DNA from: JAXMAZ01 sp046350115
Lineage (GTDB): Bacteria > Planctomycetota > Planctomycetia > Gemmatales > Gemmataceae
DNA length: 64,000 nucleotides
Reading direction: 5' to 3'
Assembly: GCA_046350115.1 (NCBI GenBank)
Contig: JAXMAZ010000024.1
Coordinates: 44,060-108,059 of the forward strand
Position 1 is the stretch's first letter. Every line of letters begins with the position of its first letter. The notes under the pieces are model-generated. The model made no database searches. It had not been told where the DNA came from and saw only the letters and a program-made list of their open reading frames with translations. A program made the position numbers and the translations under genes. This document shows positions 33,137-40,978 of this stretch, one piece after another.

Positions 33137-34234
33137 TCACTCGCTCGACTTGACGCACCGGAACCCGACGTGCGACATGCCGGTGTCCGGGCTGCACCCG
33201 TGGCGGGCGCTCGGCCGGAACCGCCAGCAGTACGACGGGTGGCACAGGAACGACCCGCCCCGCTGGGCCCGCAGCGGGGTGAACGGCTGCCGGGGGTCGT
33301 TGCTCCGCTCCGGGCCGGCCGGGTCGGCGGCCACCCCGCGGCCGGCCCGCCGGGCGTACACCCCGCGGTCGTACCAGTCGTCGCACCACTGCCACACGTT
33401 GCCGGCCATGTCGTACAGGCCGTACCCGTTCGGCGGGAACGCCGTCACCGGGGAGGTCCGCGGGTGGCCGTCCCGGGCGGTGTTTTGCCACGGGAACTCC
33501 CCCTGCCAGCAGTTGCACTGCGGGCGGTCGTCGGAGAACCCCTCGTCCCCCCACACGTAGGCCTTGCCGTCCAGCCCGCCGCGGGCGGCGTACTCCCACT
33601 CGGCCTCGGTCGGCAGCCGCTTGCCGGCCCAGTTCGCGTAGGCGACGGCGTCGTGCCAGGAGACGTGGACGACCGGGTGGTCGTCCCGGCCGGCCAGGTC
33701 GCTGCCCGGCCCCTCGGGGTGCCGCCAACTCGCCCCCGGCGTCCACTTCCACCACTGCCGGTGGACCTCCGCCCCCTGGATCGGGACCGGCCCCGGGGTC
33801 GGCGCGAACACCAGCGAGCCGGGGACCAGATCCTCCTTCGCGGGCGGCGGCGTCCCGGGCGGCATCTGCCGCAGGATCTCGTCCGCGTCCACCGGCTTCT
33901 CGGCGGTGGTGACGTACCCGGTGGCCTCGACGAACGCCCGGAACTGGGCGTTGGTGACGTCCGTCGCGTCCATGTAGAAGCCGGACACCCGGACCCGGTG
34001 GGCCGGCCGCTCGTCCTCCCAGCCGAGCCGGCCGTCGGTGCCCATGGTGAACTCCCCGCCGGGCACCCACACCATGCCGGGCGGGGGCGTCCGCTGCTGG
34101 CCGAGCCGGGTCAGCCCGAAGGCGGCGGCGAACCCGCCGGCGGCCAGGGCCGCCAGCAGGGCGACCCGGCGGAGGGATCGGCCCGCGGCGGGGACCGGGA
34201 CGGGGGCGGGCTTGCGGCTCGGGGTTCGCTTCAC
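33137..34234 (-). CDS. Formylglycine-generating enzyme (sulfatase maturation factor)
   Basis: 365 residues. An N-terminal basic stretch and one membrane span (RVALLAALAAGGFAAAFGLT) precede the FGE-sulfatase domain: 'GMVWVPGGEFTMGTDGRLGW', 'HPVVHVSWHDAVAYANWAGK', 'RLPTEAEWEYAARGG', 'NGYGLYDMAGNVWQWCDDWY'. The C-terminal block GGSFLCHPSYCWRFRPSARH carries both active-site cysteines with the spacing of true FGEs (C-x4-C), followed by SHVGFRCVKS. Many look-alike paralogues lack these cysteines; this one should convert the CxPxR Cys of sulfatases to formylglycine with O2 and copper. It lies 56 bases upstream of the sulfatase gene in one likely operon. The membrane anchor suggests action on the outer face or during export. 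Confidence 0.95.
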   Translation of the reverse strand: MKRTPSRKPAPVPVPAAGRSLRRVALLAALAAGGFAAAFGLTRLGQQRTPPPGMVWVPGGEFTMGTDGRLGWEDERPAHRVRVSGFYMDATDVTNAQFRAFVEATGYVTTAEKPVDADEILRQMPPGTPPPAKEDLVPGSLVFAPTPGPVPIQGAEVHRQWWKWTPGASWRHPEGPGSDLAGRDDHPVVHVSWHDAVAYANWAGKRLPTEAEWEYAARGGLDGKAYVWGDEGFSDDRPQCNCWQGEFPWQNTARDGHPRTSPVTAFPPNGYGLYDMAGNVWQWCDDWYDRGVYARRAGRGVAADPAGPERSNDPRQPFTPLRAQRGGSFLCHPSYCWRFRPSARHGCSPDTGMSHVGFRCVKSSE

Positions 34235-34258
34235 GACGGTGGCTCAAGGGGGCCGGGG

Positions 34259-34864
34259 TCAGGCCAGGGCCGGGGCGTCCGCGGCGGCCGGCCGGGGTAT
34301 GACTCTACGGACCGCTACGGCGATCATCACCCAGGACAGGCCGTTGAACATCAGGTCGATCCCGACGAACGTGCCGATCGCCCACAGGGAGGAGTAGGGC
34401 AGCTCCCGCCAGATGAGCATCCCGAGCAGCAGGCTGACCCCGCCGTTCAGCAACACCCAGCCCCAACCGGAGAACCGCTGGGTGAGGGCGAACACCACCC
34501 GGGCCGCCCCGGCGGCGACGAAGAACACGGCCAGCACCAGGGTGTACCCTTTCGCCCCGAGGAGCGGGTTGTCGAGGATCGCCGCCCCGACGAACAGGGC
34601 CACCAGCCCGCACAGCACGTGCAGGGCGAGCGCCCCCAGCCGGCCGGCCCACAGCCCGCCGACGATCTCGGACACCCCGGCGATGACCAGCAGCACGCCG
34701 AACACCTGGACCGTGGTGATCGTGGCCACGGCCGGGTAGGCGATGGCCAGCAGGCCGACGACGGTCATGACCACGCCGAGGGCGAGGATGGCCGCCCACT
34801 TGCGGCGGAGGGCCGCCACCTCTTCGGGCAGGTGCGACAGGAAGTACGGGAAGGCGGACGTCAT
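34259..34864 (-). CDS. HdeD-family (DUF308) membrane protein
   Basis: 201 residues with six predicted membrane spans in three pairs: 'WAAILALGVVMTVVGLLAIA', 'VQVFGVLLVIAGVSEIVGGL', 'ALALHVLCGLVALFVGAAIL', 'TLVLAVFFVAAGAARVVFAL', 'GWVLLNGGVSLLLGMLIW', 'LWAIGTFVGIDLMFNGLSWV'. The G-x(3)-G patterns and pairing are typical of HdeD, named from an acid-resistance locus of Escherichia coli, although most members have no tested role. It precedes the FGE gene by 24 bases, so HdeD, FGE and sulfatase genes probably form one transcript. Confidence 0.88.
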   Translation of the reverse strand: MTSAFPYFLSHLPEEVAALRRKWAAILALGVVMTVVGLLAIAYPAVATITTVQVFGVLLVIAGVSEIVGGLWAGRLGALALHVLCGLVALFVGAAILDNPLLGAKGYTLVLAVFFVAAGAARVVFALTQRFSGWGWVLLNGGVSLLLGMLIWRELPYSSLWAIGTFVGIDLMFNGLSWVMIAVAVRRVIPRPAAADAPALA

Positions 34865-35161
34865 CGGAGCATCCTCGGTGAGTGGGGTCGCTGCAGACGC
34901 TGATGAACCGGGGCCAAGCGGCCGTGACGCACGCCCCTACAGGGAGCGGACGCCCCCTTCCGTGTGCCACGCGATCCGGCCGCCCATGTCCAGTTGGATG
35001 GGACCGCCGATCACACCTTCCATGCCGACTGTTGTGCTTCTGCGTCAGTGTCCGGACGCGGCTAAGAAAAGCAACACAAAACCGAACGTGAAGGCGTACC
35101 GGGTTCCCGCTTCGCCCGCCCTGGCGTCGCCGAACGGGCACCGGGGCGGGTCCGGGAGCGG
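34865..35161. other. Gene-free stretch, nothing recognised
   Basis: About 297 bases between the HdeD gene and the TPR gene, both on the minus strand. It has a slightly AT-richer core near 35060-35090 (AAGAAAAGCAACACAAAACC) where a minus-strand promoter for the HdeD operon could lie. I saw no ORF, long inverted repeat or clear promoter boxes. Confidence 0.4.
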
Positions 35162-36373
35162 TCAGTCGGCCGGGCCGACCGTCGCCCCGTCGATCGCCAC
35201 CGGCAGTCGCTCCGGGTCGGTCCGGTTCAGCCGCAGCACGCCCGTCACCCGGACGGCCGTCCGCACCGGCCGGGCGGTCGTCCCGTCGGCCAGTTCGACG
35301 GACACCAGTTGGGTCGGCCCCGGCACCTCGCAGAACCAGCACCCGACCGGGAACTCGGTCAGCAGGAACCCGCCGGCCTCCGGCTCGCCGGCCCCGGGGG
35401 TGGTCATGTAGCCGGTCAGCGTCACCCGCCTGCCGTCGAGCTGCTCCAGGTGTTTCAAGAACGTCACCTGCCCTCGCGGCCCGATCTCCGTCTCGGCCAG
35501 TACGGCCCACGGCAGCGGGTTCAGCCCGTCCGGGCGGATGGCTGGCAGCCGGGCCGGGTCGATGCCGCGGGCCAAAGCCCGGGCCGACTTGAACCCCCGC
35601 GCCGGCGGGGCGTGGCCGGCCCGCTCGGCCGCGTCCGCCTCGGCCCGCACCTGCTGCCGGCGGGTCCGCACGGCCGGGGACGCCAGGTTGAATTCGGTCA
35701 CGCACCCGTCGAGCAGGTTGGCCGCCGTCCGCACGTCCCCGGCGGCGTGGGCGAGTTCGGCCAGCAGCCAGAGCAGTCGCCCGTCGGCCGGGAGCCACAG
35801 GGCCAGGTGCTGGGCCAGGGCCAGGGCGTCCGTCGGCGGCGGGTCGAACAGAGCGTTCGGGGCGTCCTTCGGCGACTTCCCCTCGGCCAGCCGCAGCCGG
35901 ACCAGCTTGAGGTGCAGCGTCTCCAGCCGCTCCCACGCCGGCGGGGCGAGCCGGACGGCGTCCTCCAGGGCGAGGGCCGCTTGCCCGAGGTCGCCGGCCT
36001 GCTGCCAGGCGGTGCCCAGGTTGGCCGCCAGCCGGAAGTGGTCCGGGTGCCGGCGGGCAGCGGGCCGAAGTGTGTCGAGGGCTTGAGCCGGTTGGCCGAG
36101 CCGGATGAGGGCGGCCCCCAGGTCGGCGGCCTCGTCGGCGGTGAGCGGACGCTGTTTGGCCGCGGTTTGCAGCCGCAGGGCGGCGTCGGCGTACAGGTCG
36201 CGGATGGGGGAGGCGGCCCGGGGGTTGGCGGCGTTGCGGAGGGCGCGGTGGTCCGGGAGGTAGCCGGTCCAGCGGGCGGGGAGTTCGCGGATCGTCTCGC
36301 CGCTGAAGTGCAAGCCGGCCGCCGCTGGCAGGGCGGACAGGAGCAGCGCGGAGATAGTGAGGGCAGGTTTCAT
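35162..36373 (-). CDS. Secreted TPR protein with a DUF3299-like C-terminal domain
   Basis: 403 residues from the ATG at 36373, which gives a signal peptide (MKPALTISALLLSALPAAAG). Middle part (about 75-180): tetratricopeptide-type helices 'DEAADLGAALIRLGQPAQAL', 'DHFRLAANLGTAWQQAGDLG', 'LALEDAVRLAPPAWERLETL'. C-terminal about 100 residues: 'LDGRRVTLTGYMTTPGAGEP', 'GGFLLTEFPVGCWFCEVPGP', 'VRVTGVLRLNRTD', an OB-like module resembling DUF3299, with the CWFC pair possibly metal-binding or redox-active. The longer ORF start at 36433 would overlap the upstream gene. Function unknown. The upstream DUF4261-like gene ends 49 bases before this start. Confidence 0.75.
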   Translation of the reverse strand: MKPALTISALLLSALPAAAGLHFSGETIRELPARWTGYLPDHRALRNAANPRAASPIRDLYADAALRLQTAAKQRPLTADEAADLGAALIRLGQPAQALDTLRPAARRHPDHFRLAANLGTAWQQAGDLGQAALALEDAVRLAPPAWERLETLHLKLVRLRLAEGKSPKDAPNALFDPPPTDALALAQHLALWLPADGRLLWLLAELAHAAGDVRTAANLLDGCVTEFNLASPAVRTRRQQVRAEADAAERAGHAPPARGFKSARALARGIDPARLPAIRPDGLNPLPWAVLAETEIGPRGQVTFLKHLEQLDGRRVTLTGYMTTPGAGEPEAGGFLLTEFPVGCWFCEVPGPTQLVSVELADGTTARPVRTAVRVTGVLRLNRTDPERLPVAIDGATVGPAD

Positions 36374-36422
36374 GGGGGTGCAGTCAAGCCCCCCCTCAGA
36401 TGAGGGGGGGCTTTCGGGGGCG

Positions 36423-37292
36423 TCAAGTTTCATCAGCGGGTTCGATCACCAACATCGCGCCAACGCTGTCCAAATACCACTCCGGCTCGGCCGGCGCCCG
36501 CAGCCGCAGCTTGCCGTCGCCCAGGTCGATGGCGTCCCCCGGCTCGAACGTCTGGCCCTCGGCCCGCAGGTAGTTCAGCAGCGCGTCGAACAGCCGGAAC
36601 GCCCGCCCCGTCTCGGCGTACCCGGTCAGCCACATCGCCAGGTCCGGCAGCCCGAGCCGGTGGTTGGCGAACGACCGCACCCACGGCCGGCCCGGGTCGC
36701 CCACGTCCATCCGCAGGAACCCGCCGTACAGGTACGGCACCGGCAGCCCGCGGAGGGTGGCCAGGACGTCCTCGCCGTTCTCGGGGATCAGGTCGAACGC
36801 CGGCACCGCCGCCCGGGCCTCCTCGTTCAGGGTGACGATCGCCCCGAACCGGGCCAGCGCCCCGCTCACCGCCCCCAGGGCGACGAGCCGCTCCAGCGGG
36901 TCCGGGTGGGTGCCGGCGTAGTACAGGAGCACGTGGGCGGCGTGGCTCACCGCGTCGGCTTTGACCTCCGGCGGCAGGAGGGCGGACGGGCGGACGCACG
37001 CCTCCACCGGGCCGTAGGGCATCGGGGCGTCGAACCCGGCCAGCTTGACCCGGTGCCCGCCCCACTCGACCAGCCCGAGCACGGCCGCCGGCGGGCCGGT
37101 GTCCGCGATCAGCCCGGGGAGCGGCGGGCGAAGGTCCACGCCTACGCCGGCGAAGTCCGGGTGCCAGTCCCGCAGGACCGTGGCCAGGCCGTCCGCGTCC
37201 AGGTCGAGCTTACCCGGGTACAGCAGTTGGAAGCTGAGCGGCGGGTCGTCCCCGGCCGGGGCGGCGAACCGGGCGAAGAAATCGGCGGCCAT
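36423..37292 (-). CDS. Hypothetical protein, DUF4261-like
   Basis: 289 residues from the ATG at 37292 (MAADFFARFAAPAGDDPPLS). No signal or membrane segment. The pattern 'HAAHVLLYYAGTHPDPLERL', 'GAIVTLNEEARAAVPAFDLI', 'YGGFLRMDVGDPGRPWVRSF' and 'HRLGLPDLAMWL' resembles DUF4261 proteins, which have no known role. The assignment comes from memory of the pattern and is not certain. It is divergent from the Gfo/Idh/MocA gene, with a 96-base promoter region between them, and precedes the TPR gene on the same strand. Confidence 0.6.
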   Translation of the reverse strand: MAADFFARFAAPAGDDPPLSFQLLYPGKLDLDADGLATVLRDWHPDFAGVGVDLRPPLPGLIADTGPPAAVLGLVEWGGHRVKLAGFDAPMPYGPVEACVRPSALLPPEVKADAVSHAAHVLLYYAGTHPDPLERLVALGAVSGALARFGAIVTLNEEARAAVPAFDLIPENGEDVLATLRGLPVPYLYGGFLRMDVGDPGRPWVRSFANHRLGLPDLAMWLTGYAETGRAFRLFDALLNYLRAEGQTFEPGDAIDLGDGKLRLRAPAEPEWYLDSVGAMLVIEPADET

Positions 37293-37388
37293 CGCGTGTA
37301 TTCCCGTTTCCCCGGCGTCGGCCGGCCGTGGTATCATACGCCCCGGAGTCGGACGATCCCTCCCCTACCTTGCACTTCGAGGTCCACC

Positions 37389-38855
37389 ATGTTCGACCGA
37401 GGCAACCTCTCCCGCCGCGGGTTCATGAACCGGTCGCTGGCCGGGATGACCGCCGCCGGGCTGCCGCTGTGGTACGCCCAGCAGGTCCACGGGGCCGACG
37501 AGGCGGCCCGCACCGCCGCCGCCCGCCGGGTCGGGCCGAACGGCAAGCTGAACGTCGGCTGGGTCGGGATCGGCTCCCGCGGCGGCCGGGCGTTCCAGAT
37601 CTACGGCACCACCCGCAACTTCAAGGAGCTGGCCCACGTGGCGGTGTGCGATGTGGACGCCCGGCACGTCAAGACCGCCCAGGAGCAGATGAAGAAGAAC
37701 GGGCACGAGTGCGAGACGTTCGACGACTTCCGCCGGCTGAACGACCGTAAGGACGTCGACGCGGTGGTGGTCGCCACCCCGGACCACTGGCACGCCCTGG
37801 CCGCCATCGACGCCCTCCGCAAGGGCAAGGACGTGTACTGCGAGAAGCCGCTAACGCTGACCGTCGAGGAGGCGCTGGCCCTGATGAAGACGGTCAAGGA
37901 GACCGGCAAGGTGCTCCAGACCGGCAGCCAGCAGCGGACCGAGATGCCCCAGTTCCGGCTGGCCGCGGACATCGTCCGCAGCGGCCGGCTGGGCAAGATC
38001 AAGACGATCGAGTGCCGGATCGGGGACAACCCGCAGAGCGGGCCGATCAAGGAGGCGCCGGTCCCCGAGGGGCTGAACTGGGACTTCTGGCTCGGGCCGA
38101 CGGCCAAGGTGCCGTACCGCCAGGAGGGGAACAAGACCAACTGCCACTACGAGTTCCGGTGGTGGTACGAGTACAGCGGCGGGAAGATGACCGACTGGGG
38201 CGCCCACCACCTGGACATCGCCCAGTGGATGCTCGGCATGGACGGCAGCGGGCCGACCAAGGTGGAGGTGATCGAGGCGGCCGAGCCGTACAAGGGCAAG
38301 GACGGGTACAACTGCCACAAGACGTTCAAGGTGCGGTACACCTACCCGAACGGGACCGAGGTGATCGCCATGGACGGCCGCGGGCAGGCGGTCAAGGTGC
38401 CGCTGGTGAACAAGGACGGCAAGGCGATGACCATCCGCAAGGGCAAGGGCGGGACCGGGGAGGAGGTCCAGCACAGCAGCCTCAACCCGAGCGAGAACGG
38501 GGTGCTGGTGATCGGGGAGAACGGCACCCTGTTCGTCAGCCGCGGCACCATCGTGGCCAGCGACCAGAAGATCCTGTCCGAGCCGTTCAAGGACGACCCG
38601 ATGCTCTACCCGGGCCGACCGCGGAACCAGTTCGGCAACTTCCTGGAGTGCGTCAAGACCCGGGAGAAGCCGATCTGCAACGAGACGGTCGGCGGCGGCA
38701 GCGTGATCGTCTGCCACCTCGGGGTGATCGCCCTGCAGACCGGCAAGGCGTTCACCTGGGACGCCAAGGCGCACAAGTTCACCGGGGCGAACGCCGACGT
38801 CGGGAACAAGATGCTCAGCCGGGAGATGCGGGCGCCGTGGAAGCTGGACGTGTGA
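37389..38855 (+). CDS. Gfo/Idh/MocA-family oxidoreductase with a twin-arginine leader
   Basis: 488 residues from the ATG at 37389. The N terminus has LSRRGFMNRSLAGMTAAGLP, a Tat-type signal, so the folded, cofactor-loaded enzyme is probably exported. Rossmann fold: 'LNVGWVGIGSRGGRAFQIYG', then 'DAVVVATPDHWHALAAIDAL' and the family's 'GKDVYCEKPLTLTVEEALAL' with the catalytic-type EKP Lys. Later 'GGKMTDWGAHHLDIAQWMLG' is the common planctomycete block with the catalytic His. Such enzymes oxidise or epimerise sugars with NAD(P); the substrate is unknown. The long upstream open frame belongs to the opposite strand's genes. A strong terminator begins 19 bases after the stop. Confidence 0.92.
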   Translation: MFDRGNLSRRGFMNRSLAGMTAAGLPLWYAQQVHGADEAARTAAARRVGPNGKLNVGWVGIGSRGGRAFQIYGTTRNFKELAHVAVCDVDARHVKTAQEQMKKNGHECETFDDFRRLNDRKDVDAVVVATPDHWHALAAIDALRKGKDVYCEKPLTLTVEEALALMKTVKETGKVLQTGSQQRTEMPQFRLAADIVRSGRLGKIKTIECRIGDNPQSGPIKEAPVPEGLNWDFWLGPTAKVPYRQEGNKTNCHYEFRWWYEYSGGKMTDWGAHHLDIAQWMLGMDGSGPTKVEVIEAAEPYKGKDGYNCHKTFKVRYTYPNGTEVIAMDGRGQAVKVPLVNKDGKAMTIRKGKGGTGEEVQHSSLNPSENGVLVIGENGTLFVSRGTIVASDQKILSEPFKDDPMLYPGRPRNQFGNFLECVKTREKPICNETVGGGSVIVCHLGVIALQTGKAFTWDAKAHKFTGANADVGNKMLSREMRAPWKLDV

Positions 38856-39406
38856 GCCGTGAGGAAGTCGCCGAAAGCCCACGGACGATCGTCCGTGGGC
38901 TTTTCTCTGCGTTGGCCGACCCGCAACTGCTGGCCCAGTGCGCCGTGGACACCTACCGGGCCAGCGGCCCCGGCGGGCAGAAGCGGAACAAGACCAGCAG
39001 CGCCGTCCGGCTGCGGCACCTGCCGACCGGGCTGCTGGTGATCGCCGAGGAGAGCCGGTCCCAGCACGAGAACAAGGCGAAAGCCCTGAAGCGCCTTCGG
39101 CGGGCGCTGTTCCTGGAACTGCGGGAGCCGTCATCCCCGGTGCCGACCGAACACCCGGAGTTCGCTCCGGCCCGCGGGGCGGACGGGCGGGTCAGCCTGT
39201 CCGCGAAGGACGTCCGGTTCTGGCCGGCCGCCGGGGTGGCCCTGGACGTGCTGGCGGCGAGCCAGGGCCAGGTGAGTACCGCCGCCGAGGCGCTCGGGCT
39301 GACCACGGCGAACCTCGGCGAGTTCCTGCAAACCGACCCGAAGCTGTGGCAGGCGGCCAACCAGATCCGGGTACAATGCGGGCTAAAGCCGCTCCGGACC
39401 TCGTAG
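38852..39406 (+). CDS. GGQ-motif peptide chain release factor-like protein
   Basis: 184 residues if started at the GTG at 38852, which overlaps the preceding TGA. A TTG at 38912, just behind the terminator hairpin, gives 164 residues and may be the real start. Domain: 'YRASGPGGQKRNKTSSAVRL' with the GGQ loop that triggers peptidyl-tRNA hydrolysis, then 'ESRSQHENKAKALKRLRRAL'. The stop-codon-recognition domains of RF1/RF2 are absent, so it resembles ArfB/RF-H-type rescue factors. The C-terminal third (KDVRFWPAAGVALDVLAASQ, 'AEALGLTTANLGEFLQTDPK') is a planctomycete-type extension. The stop TAG is supplied by the family B repeat that starts at 39403. Confidence 0.82.
   Translation: MSREEVAESPRTIVRGLFSALADPQLLAQCAVDTYRASGPGGQKRNKTSSAVRLRHLPTGLLVIAEESRSQHENKAKALKRLRRALFLELREPSSPVPTEHPEFAPARGADGRVSLSAKDVRFWPAAGVALDVLAASQGQVSTAAEALGLTTANLGEFLQTDPKLWQAANQIRVQCGLKPLRTS
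38874..38904 (+). terminator. Rho-independent terminator after the oxidoreductase gene
   Basis: AAAGCCCACGGAC, loop GATC, GTCCGTGGGCTTTT: a perfect 13-base stem followed by a T run. It lies inside the longest open frame of the release-factor-like gene, which argues for a later start of that gene or for coupled attenuation. Confidence 0.88.
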
Positions 39407-39512
39407 GGTGCGTGGAGCGAGTCTTCGAGCGGAACGCACCAGCCCGGCACCGGCTCGCACCCTCGGATGAAGCCCCCTGCGGTGCGTTCCGCAGAGCCTT
39501 CACGCACCCTAC
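39403..39512. repeat. Family B palindromic repeat
   Basis: It begins GTAGGGTGCGTGGAGCGAGT, where TAG is the stop codon of the release-factor-like gene, and ends GCCTTCACGCACCCTAC just before the ribosome-binding site of the phosphatase gene. The arms are imperfect inverted repeats of about 37 bases around a loop of about 40. It belongs with the 16955, 29231 and 29474 copies. Confidence 0.8.
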
Positions 39513-39522
39513 AAGGACGGGT

Positions 39523-40002
39523 ATGCCCCCCGGTTTCTCCTGGGTCGACAAGCCGCACCTGGCCGCCCTGGCCATGCCCCGGTCGGCCGACGACCTGGCC
39601 TGGCTCCGCCGGAACGGGATCGACGTGCTCGTCTCGCTCAGCGAGGAGCCGCCGTTCCGCCGGTGGGTGAACGACGCCGGGCTGATGCTGGTCCACGTCC
39701 CGGTCCCGGACATGACCGCCCCGACCGACCGCCAGTTAGAAGTGTGCGTGGACACCGTCCGCCGGGCGGCCGACGCCGGGATGGGGGCGGCCGTCCACTG
39801 CGCCGCCGGGCTGGGCCGGACGGGGACGGTGCTGGCCGCCTACTTCGTGGCCGGCGGTCTGACCCCGCGGGCGGCCGTCGCCAAGGTCCGCGACCTCCGG
39901 CCCGGGTCGGTCGAGACGCCGGAGCAGGAAGCGGCAATCGCCCGGTTCGCCGACCAGCGGCGGGCGGGGAGTAAAGTGAACGACCCCAAAGCCCACCCGT
40001 AG
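39523..40002 (+). CDS. Cysteine-based dual-specificity/tyrosine phosphatase
   Basis: 159 residues from the ATG at 39523 behind AAGGACGG. The P-loop 'AAVHCAAGLGRTGTVLAAYF' (HC-x5-R-T/S) near residue 95 holds the nucleophilic Cys and Arg. The upstream 'VHVPVPDMTAPTDRQLEVCV' supplies the general-acid Asp region, and the N-terminal 'SWVDKPHLAALAMPRSADDL' plus 'GIDVLVSLSEEPPFRRWV' fits cyclic DUSP-like bacterial enzymes. It dephosphorylates phosphotyrosine or perhaps other phosphoesters; the substrate is unknown. The stop codon overlaps a hairpin that may be its terminator. Confidence 0.88.
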   Translation: MPPGFSWVDKPHLAALAMPRSADDLAWLRRNGIDVLVSLSEEPPFRRWVNDAGLMLVHVPVPDMTAPTDRQLEVCVDTVRRAADAGMGAAVHCAAGLGRTGTVLAAYFVAGGLTPRAAVAKVRDLRPGSVETPEQEAAIARFADQRRAGSKVNDPKAHP

Positions 40003-40014
40003 CGACGGGTGGGC
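39988..40014 (+). terminator. Hairpin at the end of the phosphatase gene
   Basis: GCCCACCCGT (39991-40000), loop AGCG, ACGGGTGGGC (40005-40014), preceded by AAA. The stem contains the last codons and stop of the gene. It shares the GCCCAC core with the hairpins at 38874, 40072 and 49921; there is no clear T run after it. Confidence 0.6.
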
Positions 40015-40071
40015 GGGACTGTGCGGGTCAGAATTGGCGTCGCCGGGATGGGACGGAGCGGGTGCGGGTTC

Positions 40072-40095
40072 GCCCACGGACCGCGGTCCGTGGGC
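40072..40095 (-). terminator. Perfect 24-base palindrome after the FKBP gene
   Basis: GCCCACGGACCGCGGTCCGTGGGC is fully self-complementary and lies 16 bases past the stop of the double-FKBP gene on the minus strand. Again a GCCCAC core. Together with the hairpin at 39991 it separates the convergent genes. Confidence 0.65.
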
Positions 40096-40110
40096 TTCCC
40101 TGCGATGGCC

Positions 40111-40926
40111 CTACTGCCGGGCCTTCACCTCGATCTCGAACACCAGGTCGGCCTTGGCCGGGATGACCGGCGGGCGACCCTTCTCCCCGTAGGCCTTCGC
40201 ATACGGGATGACCATCCGCCGCACCCCGCCGATCTTCATCCCGGGGACGGCCTCCTGCCAGCCGACGATCAGGTTGCGGAGCGGGAAGGTGGCCGGCTCG
40301 CCCCGCTTCCGGCTGCTGTCGAACACCTTCCCGTCCTTGGTCCACCCGGTGTAGTGGATGGTGACGGTGTCCCCGGGCTGGACCTCGGCCCCGGTGCCGA
40401 CGGTCACGTCCCAGATGTCGATGCCGGTGTCCGCCAGCTTCTTCCACTCCTTGCTCTTCAGGTCCGGCAGCTTGAACGGATCCTCGAACAGCTCGATCTC
40501 GAACACCAGGGTGGCGTTCCCCGGGATCTCCGGCGGCGAACCTTCCGCTCCGTACCCGAGCGACGCCGGGATGAGCAGCCGGCGGACCCCGCCCGGCTTC
40601 ATCCCCGGGATGCCCTCCTGCCACCCTTTGATGAGGCTGCCGAGCGGGAAGGTGGCCGTGTCGTTGCGGGGCCGGCTGCTGTCGAACACCTTGCCGTCGG
40701 TCGTCCACCCGGTGTAGTGGATGGTGACGGTGGCGCCTGCCTTCACCGCCTCGCCCTTGCCCTCCTTCACGTCCCACACCTTCAGCCCCTTGTCGCCCTG
40801 GGGCTTCCACTCCTTGCTCTTCAGGTCGGGCAGCTTGCCCGGGTCGTCGGCCGCCGGGGCGGGGGCGGTCATGCCGAGCACCAACAGCCCGGCGACGGCC
40901 GGGAGAGCGAACCACGCGGGGTCCAT
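40111..40926 (-). CDS. Exported protein with two tandem FKBP-type peptidyl-prolyl isomerase domains
   Basis: 271 residues from the ATG at 40926, with AGGAG upstream and a signal peptide (DPAWFALPAVAGLLVLGMTA). Two FKBP domains of about 110 residues each follow. The first has 'VTIHYTGWTTDGKVFDSS', 'LIKGWQEGIPGMKPGGVRRL' and 'GYGAEGSPPEIPGNATLVFE'; the second has 'VTIHYTGWTKDGKVFDSS', 'LIVGWQEAVPGMKIGGVRRM' and 'AYGEKGRPPVIPAKADLVFE'. Both keep the active-site Tyr, Asp-Phe, Trp and Tyr residues. They assist folding of exported proteins. Each domain is preceded by the same linker 'LPDLKSKEW', a sign of internal duplication. The next gene upstream encodes a third such domain. Confidence 0.93.
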   Translation of the reverse strand: MDPAWFALPAVAGLLVLGMTAPAPAADDPGKLPDLKSKEWKPQGDKGLKVWDVKEGKGEAVKAGATVTIHYTGWTTDGKVFDSSRPRNDTATFPLGSLIKGWQEGIPGMKPGGVRRLLIPASLGYGAEGSPPEIPGNATLVFEIELFEDPFKLPDLKSKEWKKLADTGIDIWDVTVGTGAEVQPGDTVTIHYTGWTKDGKVFDSSRKRGEPATFPLRNLIVGWQEAVPGMKIGGVRRMVIPYAKAYGEKGRPPVIPAKADLVFEIEVKARQ

Positions 40927-40978
40927 GAAAGCTCCTGGGTGAAGACACGGAACGGGCAAGCCGGAGGGCGCCCCCCGG

